This document shows, piece by piece, positions 16,688-23,819 of a stretch of 23,819 bases of DNA (the first letter of the stretch is position 1; each line of letters starts with the position of its first letter). The notes beneath the pieces were generated by a model that searched no databases, was not told where the DNA came from, and saw only the letters and a list, made by a program, of their open reading frames with translations. The position numbers were made by a program, and so were the translations under genes. The stretch comes from Ruminococcus sp. UBA3286 (GTDB lineage Bacteria > Bacillota > Clostridia > Oscillospirales > Ruminococcaceae), in contig DETO01000053.1 in NCBI GenBank assembly GCA_002362135.1, positions 1-23,819 of the forward strand. Direction: 5' to 3'.

Positions 16688-18379
16688 TCACTGACTTTGT
16701 TTTTCTTTTAAAATCCTGAATGCGTCGGAGAGACAGTCGATGACATCACGCGGAAGCATTGCCTCCTGACCGAATTTTTCAGCGGCGGCATCGCCTGCAA
16801 GACCGTGCATGTAAACTCCCGCACAGGCTGAATCATAAGGCGAAAATCCCTGCGCAGCGGCAGAACCGATAATTCCCGAAAGAATATCCCCGCTGCCTCC
16901 CTTGCTCATTCCTGCATTGCCCGTATGATTTGCAGCGGTATTGAAACGATCGGCAATTATAGTGCCTGCGCCTTTCAATACGACGGTAACGTCATACTTT
17001 TCCGCATATTTTTCCGCGACCATGATACGGTTATTATTTATGGTATCGGCGTCGCAGTTTAAAAGACGCGCCATTTCGCCGGGGTGCGGAGTAAGGATAA
17101 CTTCCGAATTTTTATTTACCAGTATTTCAATGTCCTGAGCAATGCAGTTGATCGCGTCCGCGTCGATGACAACAGGAACTTCGGCATTTGCCACAACGAA
17201 TCGCACGATCTCGGCAGTATCGTTTGTAACTCCCATTCCCGAACCTATAACAATGGAATCCGAGCCTTTCATAGCTTCAAGAAGGAGATTTTTGCTGCTG
17301 TCGAATAGCATATATCCGTAATCGTCGCATTCAAGCTCGATATATGTAGCTTCGGGAGCAAGCACAGATACGGTATCTATACATTTTTCCACGGAGGCAA
17401 CTTTTACGCGGCCTGCTCCGCTTTTAAGCGCGCCGAGAGCAGCAAATGCAGCTGCACCTCGCATCGATGAACTGCCTGATATAACGAGTACCGTGCCGAA
17501 GATTCCCTTATGCGCGTCACGCTCTCTTTTTGGCGGGAAGAAAGCAATGCTGTTTCTGTCAAGTCGGTGACAACCTCTTTCGCTGTCAAGAATATCATAT
17601 GCCTGAGGAGGGATTCCTATGTCAGCAACTGTGATCTTTCCGCATAATTTTTTCAGCGGATACTGAGTCATTCCGAGTTTAAGGCAGCCTAAACATAGGG
17701 TTTCATCAGCTTTAAAGCAACCCGGCGAGACTGTTCCCTTAGAACCGTCGCCGCCGCTGGGAATATCGACAGCAATCTTATATGCGCTCGTGCCGATAGC
17801 GAAAACAGCCATAAGATCTTTTTCGAGTTGTCCGTGAAAACCTGTTCCGAATACGCCGTCAATAAGAATATCCGCGGCAACTATTGCAGAGCGGATATCA
17901 GTCATGCGCTGTTTTTCGCGGAGAAGGATTTTTTCAACAGCAGAAAGTTCCTTTTTCCCATTCAGCGATGTAATATCCTTGTCTTGTATGGTCATGTAGT
18001 CAAGCTCGGCAGCCTCTATTGCAGCTTCGACATTTTCGCTGCGGAAACCTGTAATTATCTTCACTTTATCCGGAAGCAGTTCGAAATATTCAATTGCAAG
18101 CTTGGTAGAGGGCGCGTTTACAAGATTCACAACGGTGACATTATAACCGCGGTATACAAGCCTGTGGGCGGCGGCAAAACAGTCTCCGCCATTATTTCCG
18201 CTGCCGGCAAGAAAAACGACGTTAGTGTGTTCGGGTTTAGACCTTTCACGGCAACTTATCTCCATTATGCGTTCCGCAAGCGCCCTGCCCGCTTTCTGCA
18301 TAAGATCTTTTTTTGTTACGCCGAGATTTTCAGCCTGATCTTCGACCCTGTTCATTTGCTTTGTTGTTACGATTTTCAT
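16688..18379 (-). CDS. nnr: Bifunctional NAD(P)HX epimerase / dehydratase
   Basis: This 563-residue cytosolic enzyme repairs hydrated NADH and NADPH. The N-terminal YjeF-type epimerase domain (about 1-235) shows LAGSGNNGGDCFAAA near residues 55-69 and IAVDIPSGGDG. The C-terminal ribokinase-like dehydratase (about 275-560) shows HKGIFGTVLVISGS, LTPHPGEMARL and GMSKGGSGDILSGIIG near residue 490, the nucleotide-binding and catalytic region. The length is a little above the usual 490-520 residues, with an insertion around residues 125-160. AAGGAG precedes the ATG. It lies 22 nt after the small membrane-protein gene, in the same transcription unit. Confidence 0.95.
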   Translation of the reverse strand: MKIVTTKQMNRVEDQAENLGVTKKDLMQKAGRALAERIMEISCRERSKPEHTNVVFLAGSGNNGGDCFAAAHRLVYRGYNVTVVNLVNAPSTKLAIEYFELLPDKVKIITGFRSENVEAAIEAAELDYMTIQDKDITSLNGKKELSAVEKILLREKQRMTDIRSAIVAADILIDGVFGTGFHGQLEKDLMAVFAIGTSAYKIAVDIPSGGDGSKGTVSPGCFKADETLCLGCLKLGMTQYPLKKLCGKITVADIGIPPQAYDILDSERGCHRLDRNSIAFFPPKRERDAHKGIFGTVLVISGSSSMRGAAAFAALGALKSGAGRVKVASVEKCIDTVSVLAPEATYIELECDDYGYMLFDSSKNLLLEAMKGSDSIVIGSGMGVTNDTAEIVRFVVANAEVPVVIDADAINCIAQDIEILVNKNSEVILTPHPGEMARLLNCDADTINNNRIMVAEKYAEKYDVTVVLKGAGTIIADRFNTAANHTGNAGMSKGGSGDILSGIIGSAAAQGFSPYDSACAGVYMHGLAGDAAAEKFGQEAMLPRDVIDCLSDAFRILKEKQSQ

Positions 18380-18401
18380 CAGATCTCACTCCTTGTATCA
18401 T

Positions 18402-18929
18402 TTACATATATTTTTTCCTGAGCGGCATGGGAAGAAATTTCACAATATTCTCCCTCATTCTTTCATCGGGACAGAAAATAAGACGAGTCATGCCGAATTC
18501 TTCATGAGGAAAATCAGCATAATATTCTTTGGAGGCAATATTGTTTGTTGCCAGTACAACAGTCATCTCGTCCGTTTCCTCGGAAGTATTTTCATCATAT
18601 TTTCCAAAATCCGTAAACTTGCTTATCTGAATTGTAAGCATGGGTTTGCGCTTGCTCTGGGCGATTATTTTGTCTATATCCAGCTCGCCGTTTGTAAATG
18701 TGTATTCATATTCCACATTAAAATTTCGTGATATCAAGAAAGTTCCGCAGCCGCAGGCGATAGCCAGTATCATTCCGATAAAAGCGATCATAATGCTGCT
18801 GAGCATAAAGAATGATCCGACGGCAAAAATAATAGTCAGCGCAATTCCTCCCACAACAGTAAGAACATTTTTAGTTTTGTCGCTGTTGGTGAGTTCTTTT
18901 TTTACAAGCTGTTCTGCAAAATTATCCAT
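18402..18929 (-). CDS. Small membrane protein, DUF6106-like
   Basis: This 175-residue protein starts MDNFAEQLVKK, has two adjacent membrane segments (about 24-44 and 47-66) and a cytoplasm-sized C-terminal domain including VEYEYTFTNGELDIDKI. The pattern resembles a family of unknown function I remember as DUF6106, common in Clostridia; I could not check this. AGGAG precedes the ATG. It is the first gene of the minus-strand unit with nnr and the lipoprotein. No catalytic motif is visible. Confidence 0.75.
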   Translation of the reverse strand: MDNFAEQLVKKELTNSDKTKNVLTVVGGIALTIIFAVGSFFMLSSIMIAFIGMILAIACGCGTFLISRNFNVEYEYTFTNGELDIDKIIAQSKRKPMLTIQISKFTDFGKYDENTSEETDEMTVVLATNNIASKEYYADFPHEEFGMTRLIFCPDERMRENIVKFLPMPLRKKYM

Positions 18930-18992
18930 AAATATACTCCTGTCATGAATAAGAATTTGTTCTTATTCCAAAAATTTTTCTTCTATAGCAAT

Positions 18993-19021
18993 ATAATACC
19001 ATATTTTTCGAAAAATTTCAA
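18993..19021 (-). promoter_or_regulatory. Promoter of the DUF6106-nnr-lipoprotein unit
   Basis: On the minus strand, TTGAAA (19021-19016) and TATTAT (18998-18993) are 17 nt apart, about 65-90 nt upstream of the ATG at 18929. Confidence 0.65.
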
Positions 19022-19051
19022 CGGCTGAAAGAAAAAAATTTCAAAAAACAC

Positions 19052-19080
19052 TTGATTTTTTTTTCAGATTCAGCTATAAT
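19052..19080 (+). promoter_or_regulatory. Promoter of the pheST unit
   Basis: TTGATT (19052-19057) and TATAAT (19075-19080) are 17 nt apart, directly upstream of the T-box leader. The start would be near 19087. It is divergent from the promoter at 18993-19021. Confidence 0.75.
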
Positions 19081-19086
19081 GTATTT

Positions 19087-19335
19087 ATAAACTCTATGAC
19101 TGAGAGAGTAGATCTGATGAAGCTTGCCAAGAGAGAGATGCGTTGGTGGGAGCATTTTGAAGCGTCACGGGTTGAAGTTCACTCACGAGAGGCAGCGTTG
19201 AAGGCGCAGGGAGCGGATTTTCCCTAAGCTGTGTAGACGATGACGTATATCTGCGTTAAAGATAAGAGAGTGTCGGCTCTCCCGAAAATGGGTGGTATAG
19301 CAAGTTAGTCTTGTCCTGTTGGGCGAGGCTTTTTA
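19087..19335 (+). ncRNA. T-box riboswitch leader, Phe-specific
   Basis: This leader should sense uncharged tRNA-Phe and allow read-through into pheST. Stem I can close by TGAG (19101-19104) with CTCA (19182-19185). An AGTA loop-E element (19107-19110) faces GAAG plus the specifier TTC (19178-19180, Phe), followed by A. A distal GTTGGTGG element lies near 19142-19149. The T-box core GGGTGGTA (19290-19297) contains TGGT, which pairs with an ACCA tRNA end, as expected for the A73 discriminator of tRNA-Phe. The core is a variant of the GGGTGGTACC consensus. The terminator that competes with the antiterminator is at 19307-19335. Confidence 0.9.
19307..19335 (+). terminator. T-box regulated terminator
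   Basis: AGTCTTGTCC (19307-19316) pairs with GGGCGAGGCT (19321-19330) using three G-U pairs around a TGTT loop, followed by TTTTATTTT. It lies directly after the T-box core, so its 5' arm can instead join the antiterminator. Confidence 0.88.
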
Positions 19336-19346
19336 TTTTGACACAA

Positions 19347-19504
19347 GGCAACCTATAAAAACCTCTTTTGACAAAAATCAGCTATGCGCGGAATTTGCCG
19401 CGTCAAGTCCTCTTGGAATGCGTCAGCACGCCTTCAAGGACTTTCCTTGCAACTTCCGTACCTAACTGATTTTTGCTTAACCAAACAGGTTTTTAGAGGT
19501 TACC
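19347..19504. mobile_element. 158-bp near-palindromic MITE-like element
   Basis: The two 79-nt halves are imperfect inverted copies centred at 19425/19426 with a CAGC loop. The ends read GGCAACCTATAAAAACCT and, on the other strand, GGTAACCTCTAAAAACCT. Further in, CAAAAATCAG occurs in both arms, then CGGAA, TTGC and AAGTCCT. The direct repeat ACAA flanks it at 19343-19346 and 19505-19508, as a 4-bp target duplication would. It has no transposase and lies between the T-box terminator and the pheS ribosome site. It could instead be a structured part of the leader; no other full copy is in this window. Confidence 0.6.
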
Positions 19505-19530
19505 ACAAAAAGTATACAGGAGTGATTTTT

Positions 19531-20559
19531 TTGAAAGAACAGCTTGAAAAAATTGAAGTGCTTGCAAAGCATGAGTTGGAATCATGCACGGAGATCAAGG
19601 CGCTGGACGAACTGAGAATAAAATTTCTCGGAAAAAAAGGTGAGCTTACCGCTATTCTGAAGCAGATGGGCAAGCTTTCGGCAGAGGAAAGACCGGTTAT
19701 CGGTCAGCTTGCGAATAAGGTTCGCGCCGATATTGAAGAGGCTCTCGGCAGCAAGCTTGCGTCTTTAAAGGCTGATTTGCAGGCGGCGCAGCTTAAAGCG
19801 GAAACTATTGATATTACGCTTCCGGGCAAAACTGCTCCCATGGGTAAGTTTCATCCTCTTACCAAGGGCGAAAACGATATCCGCGAAATTTTCATGGGAA
19901 TGGGATTTGATATTGCCGACGGCCCTGAGATAGACGACGACTATCATGTATTTGAAGCGCTTAATCTTCCCCCTGATCATCCTGCAAGAGATACTCAGGA
20001 TACTTTCTACATTGAGGGAACGGACGAAACTATTCTTCTGCGCACCCAGACTTCCTCGGTTCAGGTACACATAATGGAAACTCAAAAGCCGCCTATCAGA
20101 ATAATTTCACCCGGCAGAGTGTTCAGATCTGACGCCGTTGACGCAACTCATTCGCCGCTTTTCCACCAGATCGAGGGACTTGTTATCGATAAGGGAATCA
20201 CGATGAGCGATCTTAAAGGAACTCTTGAAATGCTTATGAAAAAGCTTTATGGCAATGACTGCAAACTTCGTTTCCGTCCGCATCACTTCCCGTTTACAGA
20301 GCCTTCCTGCGAAGTTGATATAAGCTGTTTCAACTGCGGCGGCTGCGGCTGCTCAATGTGCAAGGACGAGGGATATATCGAACTTCTCGGAGCGGGTATG
20401 GTTCACCCGAAAGTGCTGGAAAACTGCGGAATCGACAGTTCCGTTTATTCCGGATTTGCATTCGGACTCGGTCTGGAGAGAATCGTAATGGGCAGGTACG
20501 ATATTAATGATCTTCGTCTGCTTTACGAAAACGATGTTCGTTTTCTTGAACAGTTCTGA
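19531..20559 (+). CDS. pheS: Phenylalanyl-tRNA synthetase alpha subunit
   Basis: This 342-residue subunit, normal length for the family, forms an alpha2-beta2 enzyme with PheT that charges tRNA-Phe. The N-terminal coiled-coil arm (about 1-85) is followed by the class II catalytic core. FRSDAVDATHSPLFHQIEG is the motif 2 region, and GFAFGLGLERIVMGRYDIND near the end is motif 3. The start is a TTG at 19531, 8 nt after AGGAG (19518-19522). An in-frame ATG at 19384 would add 49 residues coded by the palindromic element and is rejected. Phe T-box control is expected. Its TGA overlaps the next ATG as TGATG. Confidence 0.97.
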   Translation: MKEQLEKIEVLAKHELESCTEIKALDELRIKFLGKKGELTAILKQMGKLSAEERPVIGQLANKVRADIEEALGSKLASLKADLQAAQLKAETIDITLPGKTAPMGKFHPLTKGENDIREIFMGMGFDIADGPEIDDDYHVFEALNLPPDHPARDTQDTFYIEGTDETILLRTQTSSVQVHIMETQKPPIRIISPGRVFRSDAVDATHSPLFHQIEGLVIDKGITMSDLKGTLEMLMKKLYGNDCKLRFRPHHFPFTEPSCEVDISCFNCGGCGCSMCKDEGYIELLGAGMVHPKVLENCGIDSSVYSGFAFGLGLERIVMGRYDINDLRLLYENDVRFLEQF

Positions 20560-21149
20560 TGAATAAATACGGCGTGGATAAGGCAAGAAAAAAATGCCGG
20601 AATTCCATAAAAATTGAAATGACAATACATTTGATAGCTGCTGTTGTCATTATCGTTATCGGCAGCGTTTGCGTATTTGGTGTTTATCATAATGAATCGC
20701 CCGAATCTGCGATATATTTTGCTTTGGTTTTTATTGTTGCAATTAGCGTATATCTCTTTTTCAGCATCAGAAGCTTAAAGGGCAAAATTATTGTAAATAA
20801 AGCGAAACTGCGGTATTTAGATGACATCGACAGTTATACGTCAGAAAGAATAAATCAGGAAATTGAAAGCAGCAAAATGATGTACGATACATTTTATTTG
20901 CTTGAAGATTATTTTTATGCGCCAAAATCATGTCTTATTATAGGTTATCAGGAAATTGCTGAATTTAAAAATATTATACACAGCACGAACGGTATCAAAG
21001 ACAGCATAATTGTTGCGATAACCGATAAAAACGACGTGGTTTTTGAGATAAGTGTGAAAAAATGGAAAGATTATTACAAGCGCTGTAATTCAATTTCGGA
21101 AATTTTATATGAAAAGCAAAGAAATTTTGTTGAAAGGAAAAAAATATGA
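20559..21149 (+). CDS. Unknown two-helix membrane protein inside pheST
   Basis: This 196-residue protein has a short basic N-terminus, two membrane segments (about 24-44 and 51-70) and a soluble C-terminal part of about 125 residues rich in Lys, Tyr, Ile and Asp. I do not recognise the family. The ATG overlaps the pheS stop by one base, and its own TGA overlaps the pheT ATG by four bases (ATGA), so translation should be coupled on both sides. The gene is visibly more AT-rich than pheS and pheT, which suggests later insertion. It has no clear ribosome site of its own, but AAAGGA near its end serves pheT. It shares the T-box control by position. Confidence 0.75.
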   Translation: MNKYGVDKARKKCRNSIKIEMTIHLIAAVVIIVIGSVCVFGVYHNESPESAIYFALVFIVAISVYLFFSIRSLKGKIIVNKAKLRYLDDIDSYTSERINQEIESSKMMYDTFYLLEDYFYAPKSCLIIGYQEIAEFKNIIHSTNGIKDSIIVAITDKNDVVFEISVKKWKDYYKRCNSISEILYEKQRNFVERKKI

Positions 21150-23605
21150 ATTTATCAATGAAATGGCTTAACGATTATGTTAAAGTCGATGTACCGATAA
21201 AGGACTACTGCCATGCTCTTACAATGAGCGGTTCTAAAGTAGAATGCTATGACGTTGAGGGAAAGGATATTTCCAATGTTGTCGTAGGTAAAATTCTTTC
21301 AGTAGTTCCTCATGAAAATTCAGATCACCTCGTTGTATGTCAGGTAGAAGTCGGAAAGGAAGAACCCGTACAGATCGTTACCGGCGCTTCAAACGTAAAC
21401 GCAGGCGATATCGTTCCCGTCGCTCTTGACGGTTCAACACTTCCAAACGGCGTGAAGATCAAGAAAGGCAAGCTCCGCGGCGTAGCGTCAAATGGAATGC
21501 TCTGTTCTCTCGGCGAACTCGGACTTGACAAGCGCGATTTCCCCTACGCTATTGAGGACGGCATTTTTATTATGCAGGAGGACTGCGAGATAGGTCAGGA
21601 CATACAGTCTGCTATTGGTCTTAATGATACTTCCGTAGAATTCGAGATCACGTCAAATCGTCCGGACTGCCTCAGTGTTATCGGTCTTGCAAGAGAAACT
21701 GCCGCTACATTCGATCTTCCTCTTAATTTACCTGTTCCCGAATTCAAGGGTGTTGACGGCGATATAAACTCTATGCTGAAAGTTGATGTCATCAACACTG
21801 ACAAGTGCAGACGTTACTGCGCAGGAATCGTTAAAAACGTAAAAATAGAACCGTCTCCGCGCTGGATGCGTGAAAGACTTCGTGCAAGCGGCGTAAGACC
21901 GATAAATAATTTTGTTGATATTACAAATTATGTAATGCTTGAAACCGGTCAGCCTATGCACGCTTTCGACCTTCGCTACGTTGAGGGAGCTCATATTAAC
22001 GTGCGCAATGCGGTAAACGGTGAAAAGATCATGACTCTTGACGGCGTGGAACGCGAACTTACAGAAGATATGCTGGTTATTGCCGATGAAAAGAAGCCTG
22101 TTGCAGTTGCAGGAATCATGGGCGGAGAATACAGCGGAATCATGGACGATACAACGACAGTCGTATTTGAATCCGCATATTTCGAGCCGACTCAGGTTCG
22201 CCGTACTTCAAAGGCATTAAAACTTAAATCCGACGCTTCCGCTCGCTATGAAAAGGGCGTTGATCCGCTTATCAGTATGTACTGCCTTAAAAGAGCATTC
22301 CAGCTTGTTGAAGAACTTGGCGCAGGCGAAGTACTGAATACCGTTATAGACTGCGATCATTCCGATCATAAGCCGTCTGTAGTGGAATTCGATCCCGTGA
22401 AGATCAACGAATTCCTTGGTACGGATATTTCGGAAGACAAAATGAAAGAATATCTGACCAGACTTGATTTCAAAATCGAAGACGGAAAGGTTATCGCGCC
22501 TTCATTCCGTATCGATATCGAGCGTCCTGCCGATATTGCCGAAGAAGTTGCGAGAATTTACGGTTACAACGAAATTCCCTCTACTGATTTCCGCGGCGTT
22601 GCAAAGGCTGAATTAAGCGCAGAGCAGAAATTCTTACGCGATCTCAGAAATGTTGCGGTTTCACTCGGAGGCTATGAGATCGCCACATATTCGTTTGTAT
22701 CGCCTAAATATTTCGACAAGATAAAACTTCCGCAGGACAGCAAGCTCCGCAAGGTAGTTAAAATTGTAAATCCGCTGGGCGAGGATACAAGCGTTATGAG
22801 AACGTCTACTATTCCTTCGATGCTTGATGTGCTTTCGTTCAACTATAATAACAGAAATGAAAAGGCTGTTTTGTTTGAGATTGCTAAGGAGTATATTCCT
22901 GTTGATGAAAAGCGCAGCTATCAGGGTGATGAAGCGATTCTTGTAAACAGTGGCAAGCCGCGCCACGAATATGAATACCAGCTTCCCGACGAACCTCAGA
23001 GACTTACTATAGGAATGTATGGCGGCGACGCTGATTTCTATGTTCTCAAGGGGATGATCGAGCAGATTTTCAGCGAGCTCCATATCAGCGGAGTTGAATA
23101 CGTAAGAGCAGGGGAGTGCGAAGTATTTGATGAAAAATACGCGCTTCACCCCGGCAGAAGCGCAGTTATTCTCAAAGACGGCGTTCATCTCGGAATCATG
23201 GGCGAGGTTCATCCGGAGGTTCAGGAAAATTATGGAATCGGCGTTAAAACATATGTTGCCAAGCTGAATATTCCTGAACTTATGGAAACTGCAAGCGACA
23301 AAATCACTTATAAGCCGCTTCCGAAATTTCCTGCAATGACTCGCGATCTGAGTCTTATCGTTGATGATGAAGTGCCTGTTGCGGCTCTTGAAAAGGCGAT
23401 CCGCGGTGCAGTAGGCAAGATACTCGAAAAAGTTACGCTGTTTGACGTTTACAAAGGAAAGCAGATAGAAGACGGCAAGAAGAGCGTTTCTTATTCAATT
23501 TCAATGCGTTCTCACGAAGGAACTCTTACCGACGAGCAGGCTGACGGCGCAATGAAAAAAGCGCTCAAAGCCCTTGCAAACATCGGAGCAGAACTCCGCG
23601 GCTGA
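21146..23605 (+). CDS. pheT: Phenylalanyl-tRNA synthetase beta subunit
   Basis: This 819-residue subunit partners PheS; the length is slightly above the usual 790-810. In order it has a tRNA-binding EMAP-like domain (about 40-155, including HENSDHLVVCQVEVG and KLRGVASNGMLCS), the B3/B4 editing region (about 210-390, SPRWMRERL and SDASARYEKG), the B5 domain (about 405-475), a catalytic-like core (about 490-690) and a C-terminal ferredoxin-fold anticodon-binding domain (about 727-819, KFPAMTRDLSLIVDD). AAAGGA lies 7 nt before the ATG. The start overlaps the stop of the membrane-protein gene. A bidirectional terminator follows. Confidence 0.97.
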   Translation: MNLSMKWLNDYVKVDVPIKDYCHALTMSGSKVECYDVEGKDISNVVVGKILSVVPHENSDHLVVCQVEVGKEEPVQIVTGASNVNAGDIVPVALDGSTLPNGVKIKKGKLRGVASNGMLCSLGELGLDKRDFPYAIEDGIFIMQEDCEIGQDIQSAIGLNDTSVEFEITSNRPDCLSVIGLARETAATFDLPLNLPVPEFKGVDGDINSMLKVDVINTDKCRRYCAGIVKNVKIEPSPRWMRERLRASGVRPINNFVDITNYVMLETGQPMHAFDLRYVEGAHINVRNAVNGEKIMTLDGVERELTEDMLVIADEKKPVAVAGIMGGEYSGIMDDTTTVVFESAYFEPTQVRRTSKALKLKSDASARYEKGVDPLISMYCLKRAFQLVEELGAGEVLNTVIDCDHSDHKPSVVEFDPVKINEFLGTDISEDKMKEYLTRLDFKIEDGKVIAPSFRIDIERPADIAEEVARIYGYNEIPSTDFRGVAKAELSAEQKFLRDLRNVAVSLGGYEIATYSFVSPKYFDKIKLPQDSKLRKVVKIVNPLGEDTSVMRTSTIPSMLDVLSFNYNNRNEKAVLFEIAKEYIPVDEKRSYQGDEAILVNSGKPRHEYEYQLPDEPQRLTIGMYGGDADFYVLKGMIEQIFSELHISGVEYVRAGECEVFDEKYALHPGRSAVILKDGVHLGIMGEVHPEVQENYGIGVKTYVAKLNIPELMETASDKITYKPLPKFPAMTRDLSLIVDDEVPVAALEKAIRGAVGKILEKVTLFDVYKGKQIEDGKKSVSYSISMRSHEGTLTDEQADGAMKKALKALANIGAELRG

Positions 23606-23632
23606 TAAAAATTTAAGTAATTATCCATAATA

Positions 23633-23673
23633 AAAAACCTGTTTGCAAAGCTTAGTTTTGCAGACAGGTTTTT
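23633..23673. terminator. Bidirectional rho-independent terminator after pheT
   Basis: A 17-bp stem (23633-23649 with 23657-23673, one G-U) with a 7-nt loop has A/T tracts on both ends. It ends the pheST unit and also lies 4 nt past the stop of the minus-strand gene at the window edge. Confidence 0.9.
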
Positions 23674-23677
23674 ATGA

Positions 23678-23819
23678 TTAGCGTACTCTTTTTGAAAAAA
23701 TATCGTTGATAAGCCGATGAAGTCGGATTTGCAGCGATATTTTCCATTCTGAATACAAAGCGATATCCTCTTCGTTCGGAATGACATGAGAATTCAGCGC
23801 GGCATAAACCCGCTGACAC
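23678..23819 (-). CDS. C-terminal fragment of an unrecognised gene
   Basis: An open minus-strand frame of 46 codons runs from the window edge to a TAA at 23680-23678, ending NDIFSKRVR. The composition (PNEEDIALYSEW, then a basic helix) looks like a real protein end, and the stop lies 4 nt from the terminator stem, as expected for a convergent gene. I do not recognise the family. Another minus-strand frame is also open here but reads into the terminator. Confidence 0.5.
   Translation of the reverse strand, partial: CQRVYAALNSHVIPNEEDIALYSEWKISLQIRLHRLINDIFSKRVR

Noticed and set aside
23650..23819. Second open minus-strand frame at the right edge
   Set aside because: It reads through the terminator stem, whereas the chosen frame stops just before it.

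Overview
The window looks like chromosomal DNA of a cellulosome-forming, fibre-degrading Bacillota of the Ruminococcus type. Three secreted proteins end in or carry dockerin modules, a GH9 cellulase is fused to a GH16 glucanase, Thr-rich linkers recur, and pheS is preceded by a T-box leader. This is a judgement from protein signatures, not from a database match, and no species is claimed.

Layout. (1) 1-1771: a strong sigma-70-type promoter, a leader of about 190 nt and a lipoprotein with a penicillin-binding transpeptidase domain. (2) 1832-3976: a 6-phosphofructokinase with the pyrophosphate-type signature, divergent from an AraC-type regulator; both promoters are readable. (3) 4056-7265, minus strand: a 1069-residue GH9 / dockerin / GH16 glycoside hydrolase. 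(4) 7682-16002, plus strand: five closely spaced genes behind a good promoter. They encode a protein with about 22 cell-wall-binding repeats and a transglutaminase-like domain, a small dockerin protein, an M16C metallopeptidase, a five-module Ig-like (BIG2) dockerin protein, and a DUF3810-type membrane protein with an HExxH motif. (5) 18929-16013, minus strand: a small membrane protein, the bifunctional NAD(P)HX repair enzyme Nnr and a lipoprotein. (6) 19052-23605, plus strand: a Phe T-box leader, a 158-bp near-palindromic element, pheS, an unknown membrane-protein gene and pheT. A C-terminal fragment of a minus-strand gene closes the window.

How the parts fit. The GH9/GH16 enzyme and the BIG2 protein carry nearly the same dockerin, so they probably dock on the same cohesins. 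The small dockerin protein has a different dockerin type. The five-gene operon combines surface anchoring, scaffold docking and three hydrolase-like activities, and may represent an uncharacterised cell-surface or cellulosome-associated system. The other standout is the pheST region: a palindromic, MITE-like element sits between the T-box terminator and the pheS ribosome-binding site, and an unrelated membrane-protein gene is translationally coupled between pheS and pheT.
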